A DNA stretch of 64,000 nucleotides. Origin: Eustoma russellianum. Its lineage: Eukaryota > Streptophyta > Magnoliopsida > Gentianales > Gentianaceae. Of the stretch, positions 54,646 through 64,000 are shown in pieces. The notes beneath the pieces are model-generated. The model had not been told where the DNA came from. It ran no database searches and saw nothing but the letters and a program-made list of their open reading frames with translations. How positions within the stretch are numbered: the first letter of the stretch is position 1; every line of letters begins with the position of its first letter. The stretch covers positions 18,602,263 to 18,666,262 of the forward strand of contig AP025071.1 of NCBI GenBank assembly GCA_036186865.1. Reading direction: 5' to 3'. Position numbers and translations under genes: made by a program.

Positions 54646-56211
54646 TTCTCCTTTAATCTATCATTCATTTCGTGTCATCTTTTTTTTTGTCTTCATTTTT
54701 TTTTGTGTCATCAAAAAAAATCCTGTTCTAAAAAAAAAATCAGCCTTAAAACTTTCATCCAACTTGATATATTATCAAAAAAAAATTAACAACCTATCTT
54801 TCTGGACTTGACAATATCAATACCTTGACATATTGAACAAAGGACCGAAATTTCCTTGACATATTGGACTATTGGACACTTTGTATCTATTTGACATATT
54901 GGACCTATTGGACACCTTGTACCTATTGGACTATATTGGACAATTTGGACAATTTGGACAGGACCAAATACCGAAATCTTTGGACATTTTGACAAAGGAC
55001 TGTGACCTATTGGAGATACCTTGACAAGGACCCTATACAAGGACAAGGACAATCTTTAAAACATCTTAAAACATTCAAAAGATTGCATCTTTGTTGTTGT
55101 TCACAACTATTTTCATTTGGGTTACTTTGTCTTGTATCCACTCTTGCTTGAATACATACTTGGGTATTAGGATCGTTGCATAGATAGCTTTCATTTCAGC
55201 CACACTTATATTGCTTCTACTAGCCTAAAAAACTACCGTTGTTAACTTTAAATCTTGTTGCTATTTGAAGCTCTTAGTCATGCTTGGATTTATGCATCTT
55301 ACTTGCATTGTATGTTGTGTTTATTGATGCATACAAGTGATCCATACTCATACAATCCTTACACTACAAAAGATTGAGTCTCTTTTCACAAGAGCATCTT
55401 TAAACATCCTTTTGTACAAAATTCGCCTTAGAACAAAAAAAAAATTGGAGCAAGAAGGTTGTTGTGTTCTTTGATTAATCCTTTGGTTACTTTGAATTTC
55501 TTGTATTTCAGCCCAAAAAAAAAGAACATCAAAAAAAAAAAAAAAAGAGGAGCGTTACAAAAAAAAAAAAAGAGGAACACAAAATAGCCGTTATTCAAAA
55601 GAGGCTATTTGAATTGCTTGAAACGGTCTCCTTGCACAATCAAAACACAAAAACTTCCTACAACACCTACGACCAAAACAAAACACCCTTTTATATACAA
55701 CTTCGGACACTTCTTCCTTTATGCATCTTGGACATTGCATACGTGTGATTAAGTGCATTGAGTCTAAGTGTGGTTAAGGATTGCCCAAGGCAACCCCTTA
55801 GCAATTCATTGTCTCAGCCCTTTACATCACATTTGGTTTCATAATTTTCTTGAATCTTAGAGTTTGTCCAAGTGTGTTTTGTGTCCTTTGCTCGGTATCT
55901 ATTCTTACTTCGGTGATACTAACCCCGTTTTTGAAGATTGTACAAGCTGCTGAAGACCTCCACATTGTTGCTCGTCTTGGTTGCTTCTAGCCCACGATTG
56001 GATTAGAGGCACAAGAAAAGAGAGGTAAAAGGCTTGTAAGGGCTTGAAAGGACTTAAAGAGGGGAGGTAAAAGCCTTGAGTGTCAAAATACGAGTAAGAA
56101 AGGACAAGCACAAGTTGAAATTCTCTTTGCACTAACGTAACAAATCTTCTTTACTCTTTGTGTTAGTTTTCCTTTTTTTTGTGTTCTTTTAATTTTTTTT
56201 TTCAGGTTTAG
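54646..56211 (+). other. Untranslated leader of the CRM-like element
   Basis: About 1.57 kb without a supported gene. It holds several A-runs (about 54720-54790 and 55440-55575, including a 14-base run) and a degenerate repeat built on TTGGAC and GACATATTGG (54826-55050). The gag ATG follows a pyrimidine-rich stretch ending TTTTTTTTTCAGGTTTAG, which looks like a splice acceptor. Confidence 0.7.
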
Positions 56212-59200
56212 ATGGATGAGACACCGTTTAAAAATTCCAATACTCCCCCACCTTTGGAGGATATGAGGAATTCCGTAACGGAAGAGAATGTACTTGGAAT
56301 GCTTAGAAGGATTACTGAGAGGTTAGACCTACTGGAGGCTGAAAGATCTAACCCCCGCCACCAAACATCTCAACCAGGAACCATCGAAGGAAATGGCTCC
56401 ATGATTCGAAACATGGCTACCCAATTTGAGGGTCCAAGTCGTATTCCAGTTGATCCACCACGGCAAGCCATTCGTGGTCAAATGATGGGACAAAGAGGAC
56501 GAGGCAGAGGAGGCCTACAACACGCCCCAGTGTACATGCCACCATTAGAAGAGAGGTATCCTGAGGATGATCCACATATCCATGATGGTCAACGGGGAAG
56601 AGATTATGAGGAACCGTTTGATGTTGAAACTTGTAACTTTCAACGTCAAAACCGTGATTATGATGTTCCTAATCGTGGGTACTATCCTAGGCACAATCAG
56701 CATGATGATGATTCCCATAAGATCAAGATGAACATTCCTCCATTTCAGGGGCGAAGTGATCCCGAAGCATACCTCGAATGGGAAAGAAAGGTAGAACTCA
56801 TTTACTCTTGTACTTCCTTTTCTGAACTAAGTAAAGTGCGTTTTGCAGCCATTGAGTTTACAGAATATGCACTTCTTTGGTGGGATCAAACGTTAAGTTC
56901 AAGAAGAAGGAGTGGAGAAGGTCCCATTCAAACATGGGAGGAGATGAAAAGAGAAATGAGAAAAAGGTTTGTGCCTCAATTTTATGAAAGAACTATGATT
57001 CAAAGACTAACCCAACTCAAGCAGGGAAATAGAACTGTTGATGAATACTATAAAGAAATGGAGTTGTTGATGATGAGAGCACAGATTGATGAAAGAGAAG
57101 ATGCTACCATGGCACGGTTTCTAGAAGGACTGAACAAAGAAATTGCCCTTCCTGTGGAGTTGCAATCTTGTGCAACCTTAGCATCGATGGTACACTTGGC
57201 AGAAAAGGTGGAAAGACAGTTGAGGAGGCCTTCAACACAAGGTAATATTCGGCCCTCTACCCAACCCATGAACAGGTTTAGCACACGACAGAATCCACTG
57301 TTTACACGGTCAAGCCAAGCTCCACACCGTCCACCACCACCATTTCAAAGCCGTGTGCAGCAGCCACTACACCGTCCACCTCAGCAGCAAGGTCGTGCAC
57401 CACAAGCTCCCTCCCGAATCGACAAAGGCAAACAAAAGGTTAGTGAACAACCTCAAGGTAAATCTTCTAACTCTTCTAGCAGATCTAGGGACATTAAATG
57501 CTTTAGATGTCAGGGTTTAGGTCATATTGCATCTGAATGTCCTAATGTTAAACGTATCATGTACATAGAGGAGAGTGGAGAGTATTATTCTGATTCTGAG
57601 CATGAAGAGGAAGAGCATGTTGACGAGGGAGTAGAAGAGAATGTGGTTGAGGAATGCACTATTGAGGAAGAACTTGCATCTAGTGAGCTTTTAGTTGTTA
57701 AGAGATCACTTAACGCACAAACTAAAGTAGATGAGCATGAACAAGAGAGGGAGAACATATTTCATACACATTGCATGATAAAAGGAAAAGTGTGCACCAT
57801 GATTGTAGATGCAGGATCTTGTACTAATGTTGCTAGTGCAGAATTAGTTCGGAAACTTGACTTACCCATGACTAAACATCCGCGACCTTATAGTTTGACA
57901 TGGCTTAATGACTGTGGTGAAATTAAAGTAAGTAAGCAAGTTTTGGTTTCATTGTCCATAGGTAATTATAAGGATGACATACTTTGTGACGTTGCACCCA
58001 TGCATGCTAGTCATATTCTCTTGGGACGACCATGGCAATTTGATAGAAGAGTCATTCATGATGGTTACCTTAATACATATTCATTTAAGATGGATAATAA
58101 GACGTATAGATTGCGTGCATTGCCCCCGCACAAAGTCTATGAGGATCAAAAACGCCTTGCGCAAAAGCGTTCAGATCCTACTGAAAGAGAGGCTGAAAAG
58201 AAGTTTCTTGAAAGCCTCAAGCAAGAAAAGACTTGGCTCGATTCCCGTAAGGGCTTGGCCAAGGAGGGGACAACAAAAGAGGGTTCGGCCAAGGCTGAAT
58301 CTTCGGCGAAGAAAAACTTATTGTTTTCTGTAAGTGACTTACCATCTACATTGCCTAGTGGAGTTGTATCTTTGCTTGAAGAGTTTTCAGATTTGTTTCC
58401 TGAGGAGGAACCTGCTGGATTGCCACCTTTGCGTGGGATAGAGCACCAAATTGATTTCATACCCGGTGCTACATTGCCTAACAGACCAGCCTATAGGGCG
58501 AATCCCGAGGAGACAAAGGAGATCCAACGCCAAGTAGAGGAGCTACTAGCCAAGGGCAAGGTGAGGGAGAGCATGAGCCCATGTGCTGTACCAGTGATTG
58601 TCGTGCCCAAAAAGGATGGCTCATGGAGAATGTGCATTGATTGTCGCGCTATTAATAAGATCACGGTAAAGTATCGGTACCCTATTCCTAGACTCGATGA
58701 CATGTTAGACGAATTGCATGGAGCTAAATACTTTACTAAAATTGATTTGAAAAGTGGGTACTTTCAAGTGCGCATCAAAGAGGGAGATGAATGGAAGACT
58801 GCATTTAAGACTAAGTTTGGTTTGTATGAGTGGTTAGTAATGCCTTTTGGTTTAACTAATGCACCTAGTACATTCATGAGGTTAATGAACGAAGTCTTAC
58901 GTGCATTCATTGGGAAGTTTGTTGTTGTCTATTTCGATGATATCTTGATATATTCTAAGACATTGCATGAACATATAGGACACTTAAGAGCTGTTTTTGA
59001 GACTTTACAGAAAGAACAACTATATGCTAATTTTAAAAAGTGTTCCTTTTGCTTGGACAAAGTGATATTCTTAGGATATGTTGTTAGTGAAAATGGCATT
59101 GAAATGGACCAAGAAAAGGTGAAGTCAATCCTTGAGTGGCCCAGCCCTAAAACAGTTGGTGAAGTTAGAAGTTTTCATGGCTTAGCCAGCTTTTATAGGC

Positions 59201-61170
59201 GGTTTGTTAAGGATTTTTCATCTATTGCTGCCCCTTTAAATGAGATTGTAAAGAAAGATGTTGGATTTCATTGGGGGGAGGCACAACAATTGGCGTTTAA
59301 TGAGCTTAAAAGAAGATTAACGACAGCACCTATTCTTAAACTACCAAGCTTTGAAGAAACATTTGAGATTGAATGTGATGCTAGTGGTATAGGAATTGGA
59401 GCCGTGTTAACACAAGCTAAATGTCCCATTGCATACTTCAGTGAGAAATTAAAAGGTCCTCAATTGAATTATTCTACATATGATAAAGAGTTGTATGCAT
59501 TGGTAAGATCTTTGCAAACTTGGCAGCATTACTTGCAACCTAAGGAATTTGTGATTCACACGGATCATGAATCTCTTAAGTATCTTAAAGGCCAAGGTAA
59601 GTTGAATAAAAGACATGCTAAGTGGGTGGAATTCATTGAACAATTTCCTTATGTGATTAAATATAAGCAAGGAAAAGATAACATAGTAGCTGATGCATTG
59701 TCTAGGAGATATTCCTTGATTACTACATTGTCTTCTCGTTTGCTTGGATTTGAACTAATTAAGGAGTTATATGCTAGTGATCATGATTTTCATTCTATCT
59801 ATGCAGCATGTGCTAAATCATCTTTTGGTAAGTTCTACATTCATGATGGATTCTTGTTTAAGGAAGGTAAGTTGTGCATACCACAATCATCTTTGCGTGA
59901 ATTACTTGTTAAGGAGGCACATGGAGGCGGCCTTATGGGTCACTTTGGTGTCTTTAAGACTTTTGAGGCATTGCGTGAGCATTTTTTTTGGCCCCACATG
60001 CATGCAGATGTAGAAAAGATTTGTGCTCATTGCATTACGTGTAAGCAAGCAAAGTCTAAGTTGCATCCACATGGTTTATATCATCCACTACCCGTACCCC
60101 TTTCACCTTGGGTTGATGTTAGTATGGATTTCGTTCTAGGACTGCCTAGATCAAAGACGGGTAAGGATAGTATTTTTGTTGTTGTGGATCGTTTCTCTAA
60201 GATGGCTCACTTCATATCATGCAGAAAAGTTGATGATGCATCCCATGTTGCTGACTTGTTCTTTAAGGAAGTTGTTCGTTTGCATGGTATGCCTAGAACT
60301 ATTGTTAGTGATAGGGATACAAAATTTTTGAGTCACTTTTGGCGTGTCCTTTGGGGTAAGTTGGGTACTACGCTCTTATTTTCTCCTACTGCTCATCCAC
60401 AGACTGACGGTCAAACCGAAGTAGTAAATAGGACGTTGTCTCAACTTTTACGTTCTCTAATTCAGAAGAACTTAAAGAATTGGGAAGATTGTTTGCCACA
60501 TATTGAGTTTGCATATAATAGGAGTGTGCATAGTGGTACTTTGTATTCTCCTTTTGAAATTGTTTATGGCTTCAATCCCCTTTCCCCACTTGATTTATTG
60601 CCTATACCTACAAATGAAAAATTAAACCTAGATGGTAAGGCAAAGGCTGAATTGGTGAAGAAGTTACATGCCAAAGTGAGACTACAAATTGAAAAGAAGA
60701 ACAAGCAGTATGCTAAGCAAGCCAACAAAGGAAGGAAGAGAGTTGTCTTTGAGCCAGGCGACTTAGTATGGTTGCACTTGCGCAAAGAGCAGTTTCCTAA
60801 TGAAAGGAAATCCAAATTGATGCCAAGAGGTGATGGTCCTTTCAAGGTGCTTGAGAGGATCAATGACAATGCCTACATCATTGACCTCCCGCAAGGTAAG
60901 TATGGTTCTGTCTCAAATACTTTTAATGTTTCTGATCTATCTCCTTTTAGTGATGCTTTAGATTCGAGGTCGAATCCTTTTGAGGAGCGGGGGAATGATG
61001 AGGTACAGGTGCCAAGCGGCAACAAAGACGAGGCAAGTCGAGGACAAGAGACAAGAAGTATGACAAAGAGTTTGAGCCAAGCAGTTGATGCATTCTTGTT
61101 CAGACATGTGCAAGACGAGCCTGTAAACAAAGAGTGTTGTTGGGTTCACTTACTTGAGCCCAATCTTTGA
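56212..61170 (+). CDS. pol: CRM-like Gag-Pol polyprotein (1652 aa), intact
   Basis: A single frame encodes Gag (core about residues 175-330: IPPFQGRSDPEAYLEWERKV, LTQLKQGNRTVDEYYKEMEL) and a CCHC knuckle at 430-443 (CFRCQGLGHIASEC). The protease has active-site DAG near 533. RT follows (VPKKDGSWRMCIDCRAINKI near 800; YFDD 907-910), then RNase H (about 1050-1165: IECDASGIGIGAVLTQ to VADALSRR). The integrase has an HHCC finger (about 1230-1285) and triad D1306, D1367, E1403, spacing DD35E. The C-terminal about 58 residues (TRSMTKSLSQAVDAFLFRHV and on) are encoded inside the 3' LTR. No stop or frameshift is present. Gag and Pol are fused without an intron, unlike the Tekay copies. Confidence 0.96.
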   Translation: MDETPFKNSNTPPPLEDMRNSVTEENVLGMLRRITERLDLLEAERSNPRHQTSQPGTIEGNGSMIRNMATQFEGPSRIPVDPPRQAIRGQMMGQRGRGRGGLQHAPVYMPPLEERYPEDDPHIHDGQRGRDYEEPFDVETCNFQRQNRDYDVPNRGYYPRHNQHDDDSHKIKMNIPPFQGRSDPEAYLEWERKVELIYSCTSFSELSKVRFAAIEFTEYALLWWDQTLSSRRRSGEGPIQTWEEMKREMRKRFVPQFYERTMIQRLTQLKQGNRTVDEYYKEMELLMMRAQIDEREDATMARFLEGLNKEIALPVELQSCATLASMVHLAEKVERQLRRPSTQGNIRPSTQPMNRFSTRQNPLFTRSSQAPHRPPPPFQSRVQQPLHRPPQQQGRAPQAPSRIDKGKQKVSEQPQGKSSNSSSRSRDIKCFRCQGLGHIASECPNVKRIMYIEESGEYYSDSEHEEEEHVDEGVEENVVEECTIEEELASSELLVVKRSLNAQTKVDEHEQERENIFHTHCMIKGKVCTMIVDAGSCTNVASAELVRKLDLPMTKHPRPYSLTWLNDCGEIKVSKQVLVSLSIGNYKDDILCDVAPMHASHILLGRPWQFDRRVIHDGYLNTYSFKMDNKTYRLRALPPHKVYEDQKRLAQKRSDPTEREAEKKFLESLKQEKTWLDSRKGLAKEGTTKEGSAKAESSAKKNLLFSVSDLPSTLPSGVVSLLEEFSDLFPEEEPAGLPPLRGIEHQIDFIPGATLPNRPAYRANPEETKEIQRQVEELLAKGKVRESMSPCAVPVIVVPKKDGSWRMCIDCRAINKITVKYRYPIPRLDDMLDELHGAKYFTKIDLKSGYFQVRIKEGDEWKTAFKTKFGLYEWLVMPFGLTNAPSTFMRLMNEVLRAFIGKFVVVYFDDILIYSKTLHEHIGHLRAVFETLQKEQLYANFKKCSFCLDKVIFLGYVVSENGIEMDQEKVKSILEWPSPKTVGEVRSFHGLASFYRRFVKDFSSIAAPLNEIVKKDVGFHWGEAQQLAFNELKRRLTTAPILKLPSFEETFEIECDASGIGIGAVLTQAKCPIAYFSEKLKGPQLNYSTYDKELYALVRSLQTWQHYLQPKEFVIHTDHESLKYLKGQGKLNKRHAKWVEFIEQFPYVIKYKQGKDNIVADALSRRYSLITTLSSRLLGFELIKELYASDHDFHSIYAACAKSSFGKFYIHDGFLFKEGKLCIPQSSLRELLVKEAHGGGLMGHFGVFKTFEALREHFFWPHMHADVEKICAHCITCKQAKSKLHPHGLYHPLPVPLSPWVDVSMDFVLGLPRSKTGKDSIFVVVDRFSKMAHFISCRKVDDASHVADLFFKEVVRLHGMPRTIVSDRDTKFLSHFWRVLWGKLGTTLLFSPTAHPQTDGQTEVVNRTLSQLLRSLIQKNLKNWEDCLPHIEFAYNRSVHSGTLYSPFEIVYGFNPLSPLDLLPIPTNEKLNLDGKAKAELVKKLHAKVRLQIEKKNKQYAKQANKGRKRVVFEPGDLVWLHLRKEQFPNERKSKLMPRGDGPFKVLERINDNAYIIDLPQGKYGSVSNTFNVSDLSPFSDALDSRSNPFEERGNDEVQVPSGNKDEASRGQETRSMTKSLSQAVDAFLFRHVQDEPVNKECCWVHLLEPNL
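60981..60995 (+). promoter_or_regulatory. Polypurine tract of the CRM-like element, inside the coding frame
   Basis: TGAGGAGCGGGGGAA immediately precedes the 3' LTR start at 60996. It is translated as part of the polyprotein (FEERGND), so one sequence serves both priming and coding. Confidence 0.8.
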
Positions 61171-62467
61171 GTTTTTATGTGTTGTAACATATATGAGTCG
61201 TTCGTATTATTTCTTCATTCATTGAGTCGTTTGCTTAAAGTTTCTTGTTTGTAAAGGTTGTTCTTTCGGTCTTGCATGACCAAACCTTGAGTCTTTTAGC
61301 TTGTTAGGCCTTTAGGGTTGTTTATTATGTTTCTATATTTATTATAATTATTTTAAGGACTTGTAAGGTTGCTGGAGACGTTTGAAGACCAAAGGAGTTG
61401 AAGAGAAGCAAGCCCATTTCAGAATGTAATTTTCTGGCAGAACAAGTTTTCGTAAAACAGGCGTATCTCTTCAACCACAAGGGCAAATCAAGTGATTCAA
61501 GTTTCGTTGGAAACACAAGACAAAGACCTAGCACATTCATGTTTCGCACATTTCCAAGATCTGTCGTTATAATGGCCCAAAACAGCAATGAAGTTCAAGT
61601 ATTGTTTCTGCCGAATTCTGTGACACATGTTTAGTAACTTGGACTTATCTCTTTAATGGATGGGCCAAATTCAGAGAACTGCATATGTTTATTTTCTGCA
61701 CTCAATTGACTACAATTCTCTAAGAGGAGTCAAGGACTAATTCGAGCTGCAAGTGATCCAAAAACAGGCCACCATTCATACAAGTTTTCAGGAGCCTGTA
61801 CAGAAAGCATTCAGGACACCCAAACTTTGGAGGGCCATATCTAACTCATCCCATATCCAAATGAGGTGATTCAAAAGCCCAAATTCAATTTTAAAACGTG
61901 ATCTACAATTCGCAAGAAGTAAAAAAGACCAGAATCTGCTTCTAGAAGGGGTCAAACCGTTTGTCAACAGATTACACATTTTTAGCCTTTTTTGTAGCCT
62001 TTTGACTAGCCTTTTCTTTAGCTTTGTAGACTAGACTTTTTTTTGTTCTTCTTGGCCCTATTTAAAGGATTCATGCACGTCCAAAACAGGGTAAGAAAGC
62101 TGGAAATTTGATTCATAAGAATTTCTTGGGCAAAATTAGCCTATTTTCTCTTCATAAACACTTGTGAGTTTTGTTTCTTTTTGATTCTTCTTAAGAACAA
62201 GTTGAGTGTTTCCTTTGTTTCTTTGAAGATCAAAGTTAGAATCCAATCAAGGAGTGAGCAACCTTGTGGGGGATATCCAAAATCAAAGGTGTGGCCGTCC
62301 AAGAGGGTGCAAACTTGCTTGGGAAATGGGTAACTTTTGAAGGAGGAGGGCTCAAACAAAAACCTTGGTGATCAACGGCTAGGAGGGAGTTAAACTCTTG
62401 CCTACAACCGTTAAGGATCCAAGTGTTAAAGGAGACGATCCGTACGAGGCGTGACATCCGCGCATCA
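60996..62467 (+). repeat. 3' LTR of the CRM-like element
   Basis: 1472 bp, the same length as the 5' LTR. Differences I could see include A/G near 61032, A/G near 61566, T/C near 61682, T/G near 61735, A/C near 61914, G/T near 62069 and C/T near 62327. The first 175 bases code for the end of Pol. Confidence 0.95.
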
Positions 62468-62672
62468 CTATCCGAGAATTCAGAAGTGGATCAGGATGGA
62501 TTTATCCCTGTTCCAACCCATCGTCACTGTCGTGCCAAGAAAGAATTGCCTTTCTGTCCACCTTTTACTGTGGTAACCCGTAGTGTGGCTTGTGGCCGGA
62601 CCGTTTCTTCACACACTTCTCCCTTCACTTGTTCTCAATAAATGCACTCACATGGAATGTAGGCGGTATTAG
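62468..62672 (+). pseudogene. LINE C ORF1 C-terminus and ORF2 start, right of the CRM insertion
   Basis: It reads DQDGFIPVPTHRHCRAKKEL to the ORF1 stop near 62639. Seven bases on, the ORF2 opening INALTWNVGGIS follows (62643 on), the standard L1 endonuclease beginning with its start ATG changed to ATA. A copia-type LTR begins at 62673 and cuts the endonuclease, which should continue beyond the window. Confidence 0.82.
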
Positions 62673-63970
62673 TGTTGGAGAATTAAAAGTTTGGCCTTTG
62701 GTCCATTAAAGAAAGTTGCATAACTTGGTTTAGCAACATACTTTGAGCTTAATTATAATTAGTTTTCGTTAACGAAAATCGAAAACTAATGGGTCCTTAA
62801 TTATCTATGTAACGAGTAGTTAATTTTAGTCCTTGGAATCACTCAATTACGATACCGGGTGAATGAGAAATTAATGATCAAATTGGATGAAAAACATGGT
62901 TAATGGGTGATGTGTCATATTTTTAGGAGGCCACATCACCCTTATGGAGGAATACCACATTGGATATTTGGACATGTTTAGTCAACTTATAAATGGCTAG
63001 AATGGACAATTTAGATGTGCCCTTGGGGCATGAGAAGTTTTTGACCGGATGGAAGACCTAGAAAGTGCCAATCGCGCGCGCCGCCGCCCGCCCGGCCGGC
63101 TCGGCTCGGGCTCGTGGCTCGTGGGTCGGGCCGGTTTCTATCTTTTTGGAGAAAATTTATTTGGGCTTTTGGATTAGTTATTTTTTGTAAATAGTTAAAA
63201 GGCTTTGGGCCTAGCTGCACAGCGGCCCAAATGGTCTCCTATGTGCGCGGTCCGGTCCAGTAAACGCGTTCTAAACGCGTTTCAGTTTAAACAGAAGTTC
63301 GGTTGTTCGGTTATGGTTTAAATCGAACGATTATTTTATAAATGGTCTCCTCCGGTATGCGATAAGATCAAGCGGTTTTGATCTAACGGTGACGAAAAGG
63401 CAGCTTTGATCCAACGGCTGAAATTCAAATTGTCCTAACCGCCCAACCGCTTTCGGTTTTCATCCAACGCTCCAACACGAATCGGGTTGTTCTGTTTCCA
63501 TCCGACGGCTGAGATTTGAAAGGTTCAAATCGCGAACAGATGACGCGTCGGTTATCATCTAGCGGCTATAGTTGATCTACGGTTATGATCCGACAATCAT
63601 GATTCCATCTACGAAAACCGACTTTCAACCGACTTCCCTATATAAACAGGACAGGGTGTGCGATCTAGACAGGCTCGCTCTCGGCATTCGTCGCATACTG
63701 CATTCGTAGCATTATACTTTCTGCATTTCTTCAAGAGAAGTCAGGACACTTGAAGGTTCGCAGTAGTTCAAGTTCAGCAGTGCCGCTCAACTGAACAAGT
63801 ACCCGTTGTATCCTGGGAGACGGTTGCTAACGCCGGTTAGGCACAGTATACCGGAGCAATACGTCTTAAGGACAGAGTCCTCGACTCGCCCTGGGTCTGG
63901 TTTATTTTACTATTTCCATACGCACACACTGAACGACTGCGTCTTAGTACAGAATTGATTGTTTCCAACA
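62673..63970 (+). repeat. Copia-type LTR (about 1.3 kb), probably a 5' LTR
   Basis: It starts TGTTGGAGAATTAAAAG and ends GATTGTTTCCAACA (TGTTGGA/TCCAACA termini). A TATA-like box (CTATATAAACAG near 63638) and a GC-rich patch (63070-63115) are present, as are several ATCCAACGGCTGA-type repeats (63390-63570). The flanks do not form a 5-bp duplication (attag left, atctt right), so it is not a simple solo LTR; the element likely continues to the right. No standard primer site appears in the remaining 30 bases (63971-64000). Confidence 0.7.
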
Positions 63971-64000
63971 ATCTTAAGACGTATTTGATTCAATTAATTT

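Larger units (their letters stand above)
53154..62467 (+). mobile_element. Complete CRM-like Ty3/gypsy retrotransposon (9314 bp)
   Basis: It has LTRs of 1472 bp at 53154-54625 and 60996-62467, the target duplication CTATC at 53149-53153 and 62468-62472, a primer site, a 1.6-kb leader, one uninterrupted gag-pol and a polypurine tract. By eye the LTRs differ at about seven positions, implying a recent insertion. The integrase style (WVDVSMDFVLGLPRSKTGKD, VVVDRFSKMAHFI), the TGATGAG LTR start, the lack of a classical chromodomain and the coding overlap with the 3' LTR suggest the CRM (centromeric retrotransposon) clade. It may be autonomous. Confidence 0.93.

Noticed and set aside
54786..55052. 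88-codon minus-strand frame with repeated CPIGP/IVQY motifs
   Set aside because: It is a translation of the TTGGAC nucleotide repeat in an untranslated leader; there is no sign of coding.
1..64000. Host genes, tRNA or rRNA genes
   Set aside because: Every long frame is explained by a transposable element or is its antisense shadow. The TGGTATCAGAGC matches are primer sites next to LTRs, not tRNA genes.

Overview
The window is a stack of nested plant transposable elements. I found no convincing host gene, tRNA, rRNA or CRISPR array. The element types (Tekay-like and CRM-like Ty3/gypsy chromoviruses, SIRE-like Ty1/copia with an extra ORF downstream of pol, L1 LINEs with a C-terminal RNase H, a BED-finger hAT transposon) and the AT-rich non-coding sequence indicate a flowering plant, probably a eudicot, in a repeat-rich and possibly pericentromeric region. 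I cannot name the species.

Layout. 1-8331: 5' part of a Tekay-like element on the minus strand (copy 1), running off the left edge and inserted in an L1 LINE (LINE A, minus, 8332 to about 12990). LINE A also holds a 1458-bp copia-type solo LTR (10050-11507, duplication actag). About 13076-31565: LINE B (plus), split at its endonuclease by a full-length Tekay-like element (copy 2, minus, 13393-28320, duplication atggg). The 3' LTR of copy 2 is itself split by a 3.1-kb solo LTR (14857-17953, duplication ccatt) that contains a 10-N assembly gap. About 31590-40624: old remnants, namely a plus-strand gypsy LTR with broken gag, a minus-strand Tekay-type LTR fused to a broken PR/gag, a copia LTR fragment, and another gypsy-type LTR. 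40625-51560: a SIRE-like copia element in permuted order (RT-RNase H, accessory ORF, LTR, PBS, gag), with a 4.2-kb hAT transposon (43744-47978, duplication actgcatc) inside the accessory ORF. 51691-51954: a short LINE 3' end. 51972 to about 62672: LINE C, split by a complete CRM-like element (53154-62467, duplication ctatc) with one uninterrupted 1652-codon gag-pol. 62673-63970: a copia-type LTR whose element continues to the right.

Main observations. (1) Three Tekay-type copies keep a GT..AG intron of 74-83 bp exactly at the gag/protease boundary. Unspliced RNA would make Gag only; splicing would join Gag to Pol in frame. Copy 2 has a second intron-like 67-bp insert inside RT that copy 1 lacks, and removing both inserts gives one 1552-codon frame (stop included) with a single nonsense codon. 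(2) The Tekay-type LTRs carry arrays of about 45-bp units, each a small stem-loop whose arms change in a compensatory way between units. At least three other LTR types here (SIRE-like, the 39470 LTR, the 10050 solo LTR) also carry repeated short palindromes. (3) Five nonsense codons in LINE, gypsy and copia genes sit where the family has tryptophan, a G-to-A signature expected of methylated, silenced elements.

Apparent order of events: LINEs first, then Tekay copies and older gypsy remnants, then copia LTRs and hAT. The CRM-like element is among the youngest; its two 1472-bp LTRs differ at about seven positions by eye.
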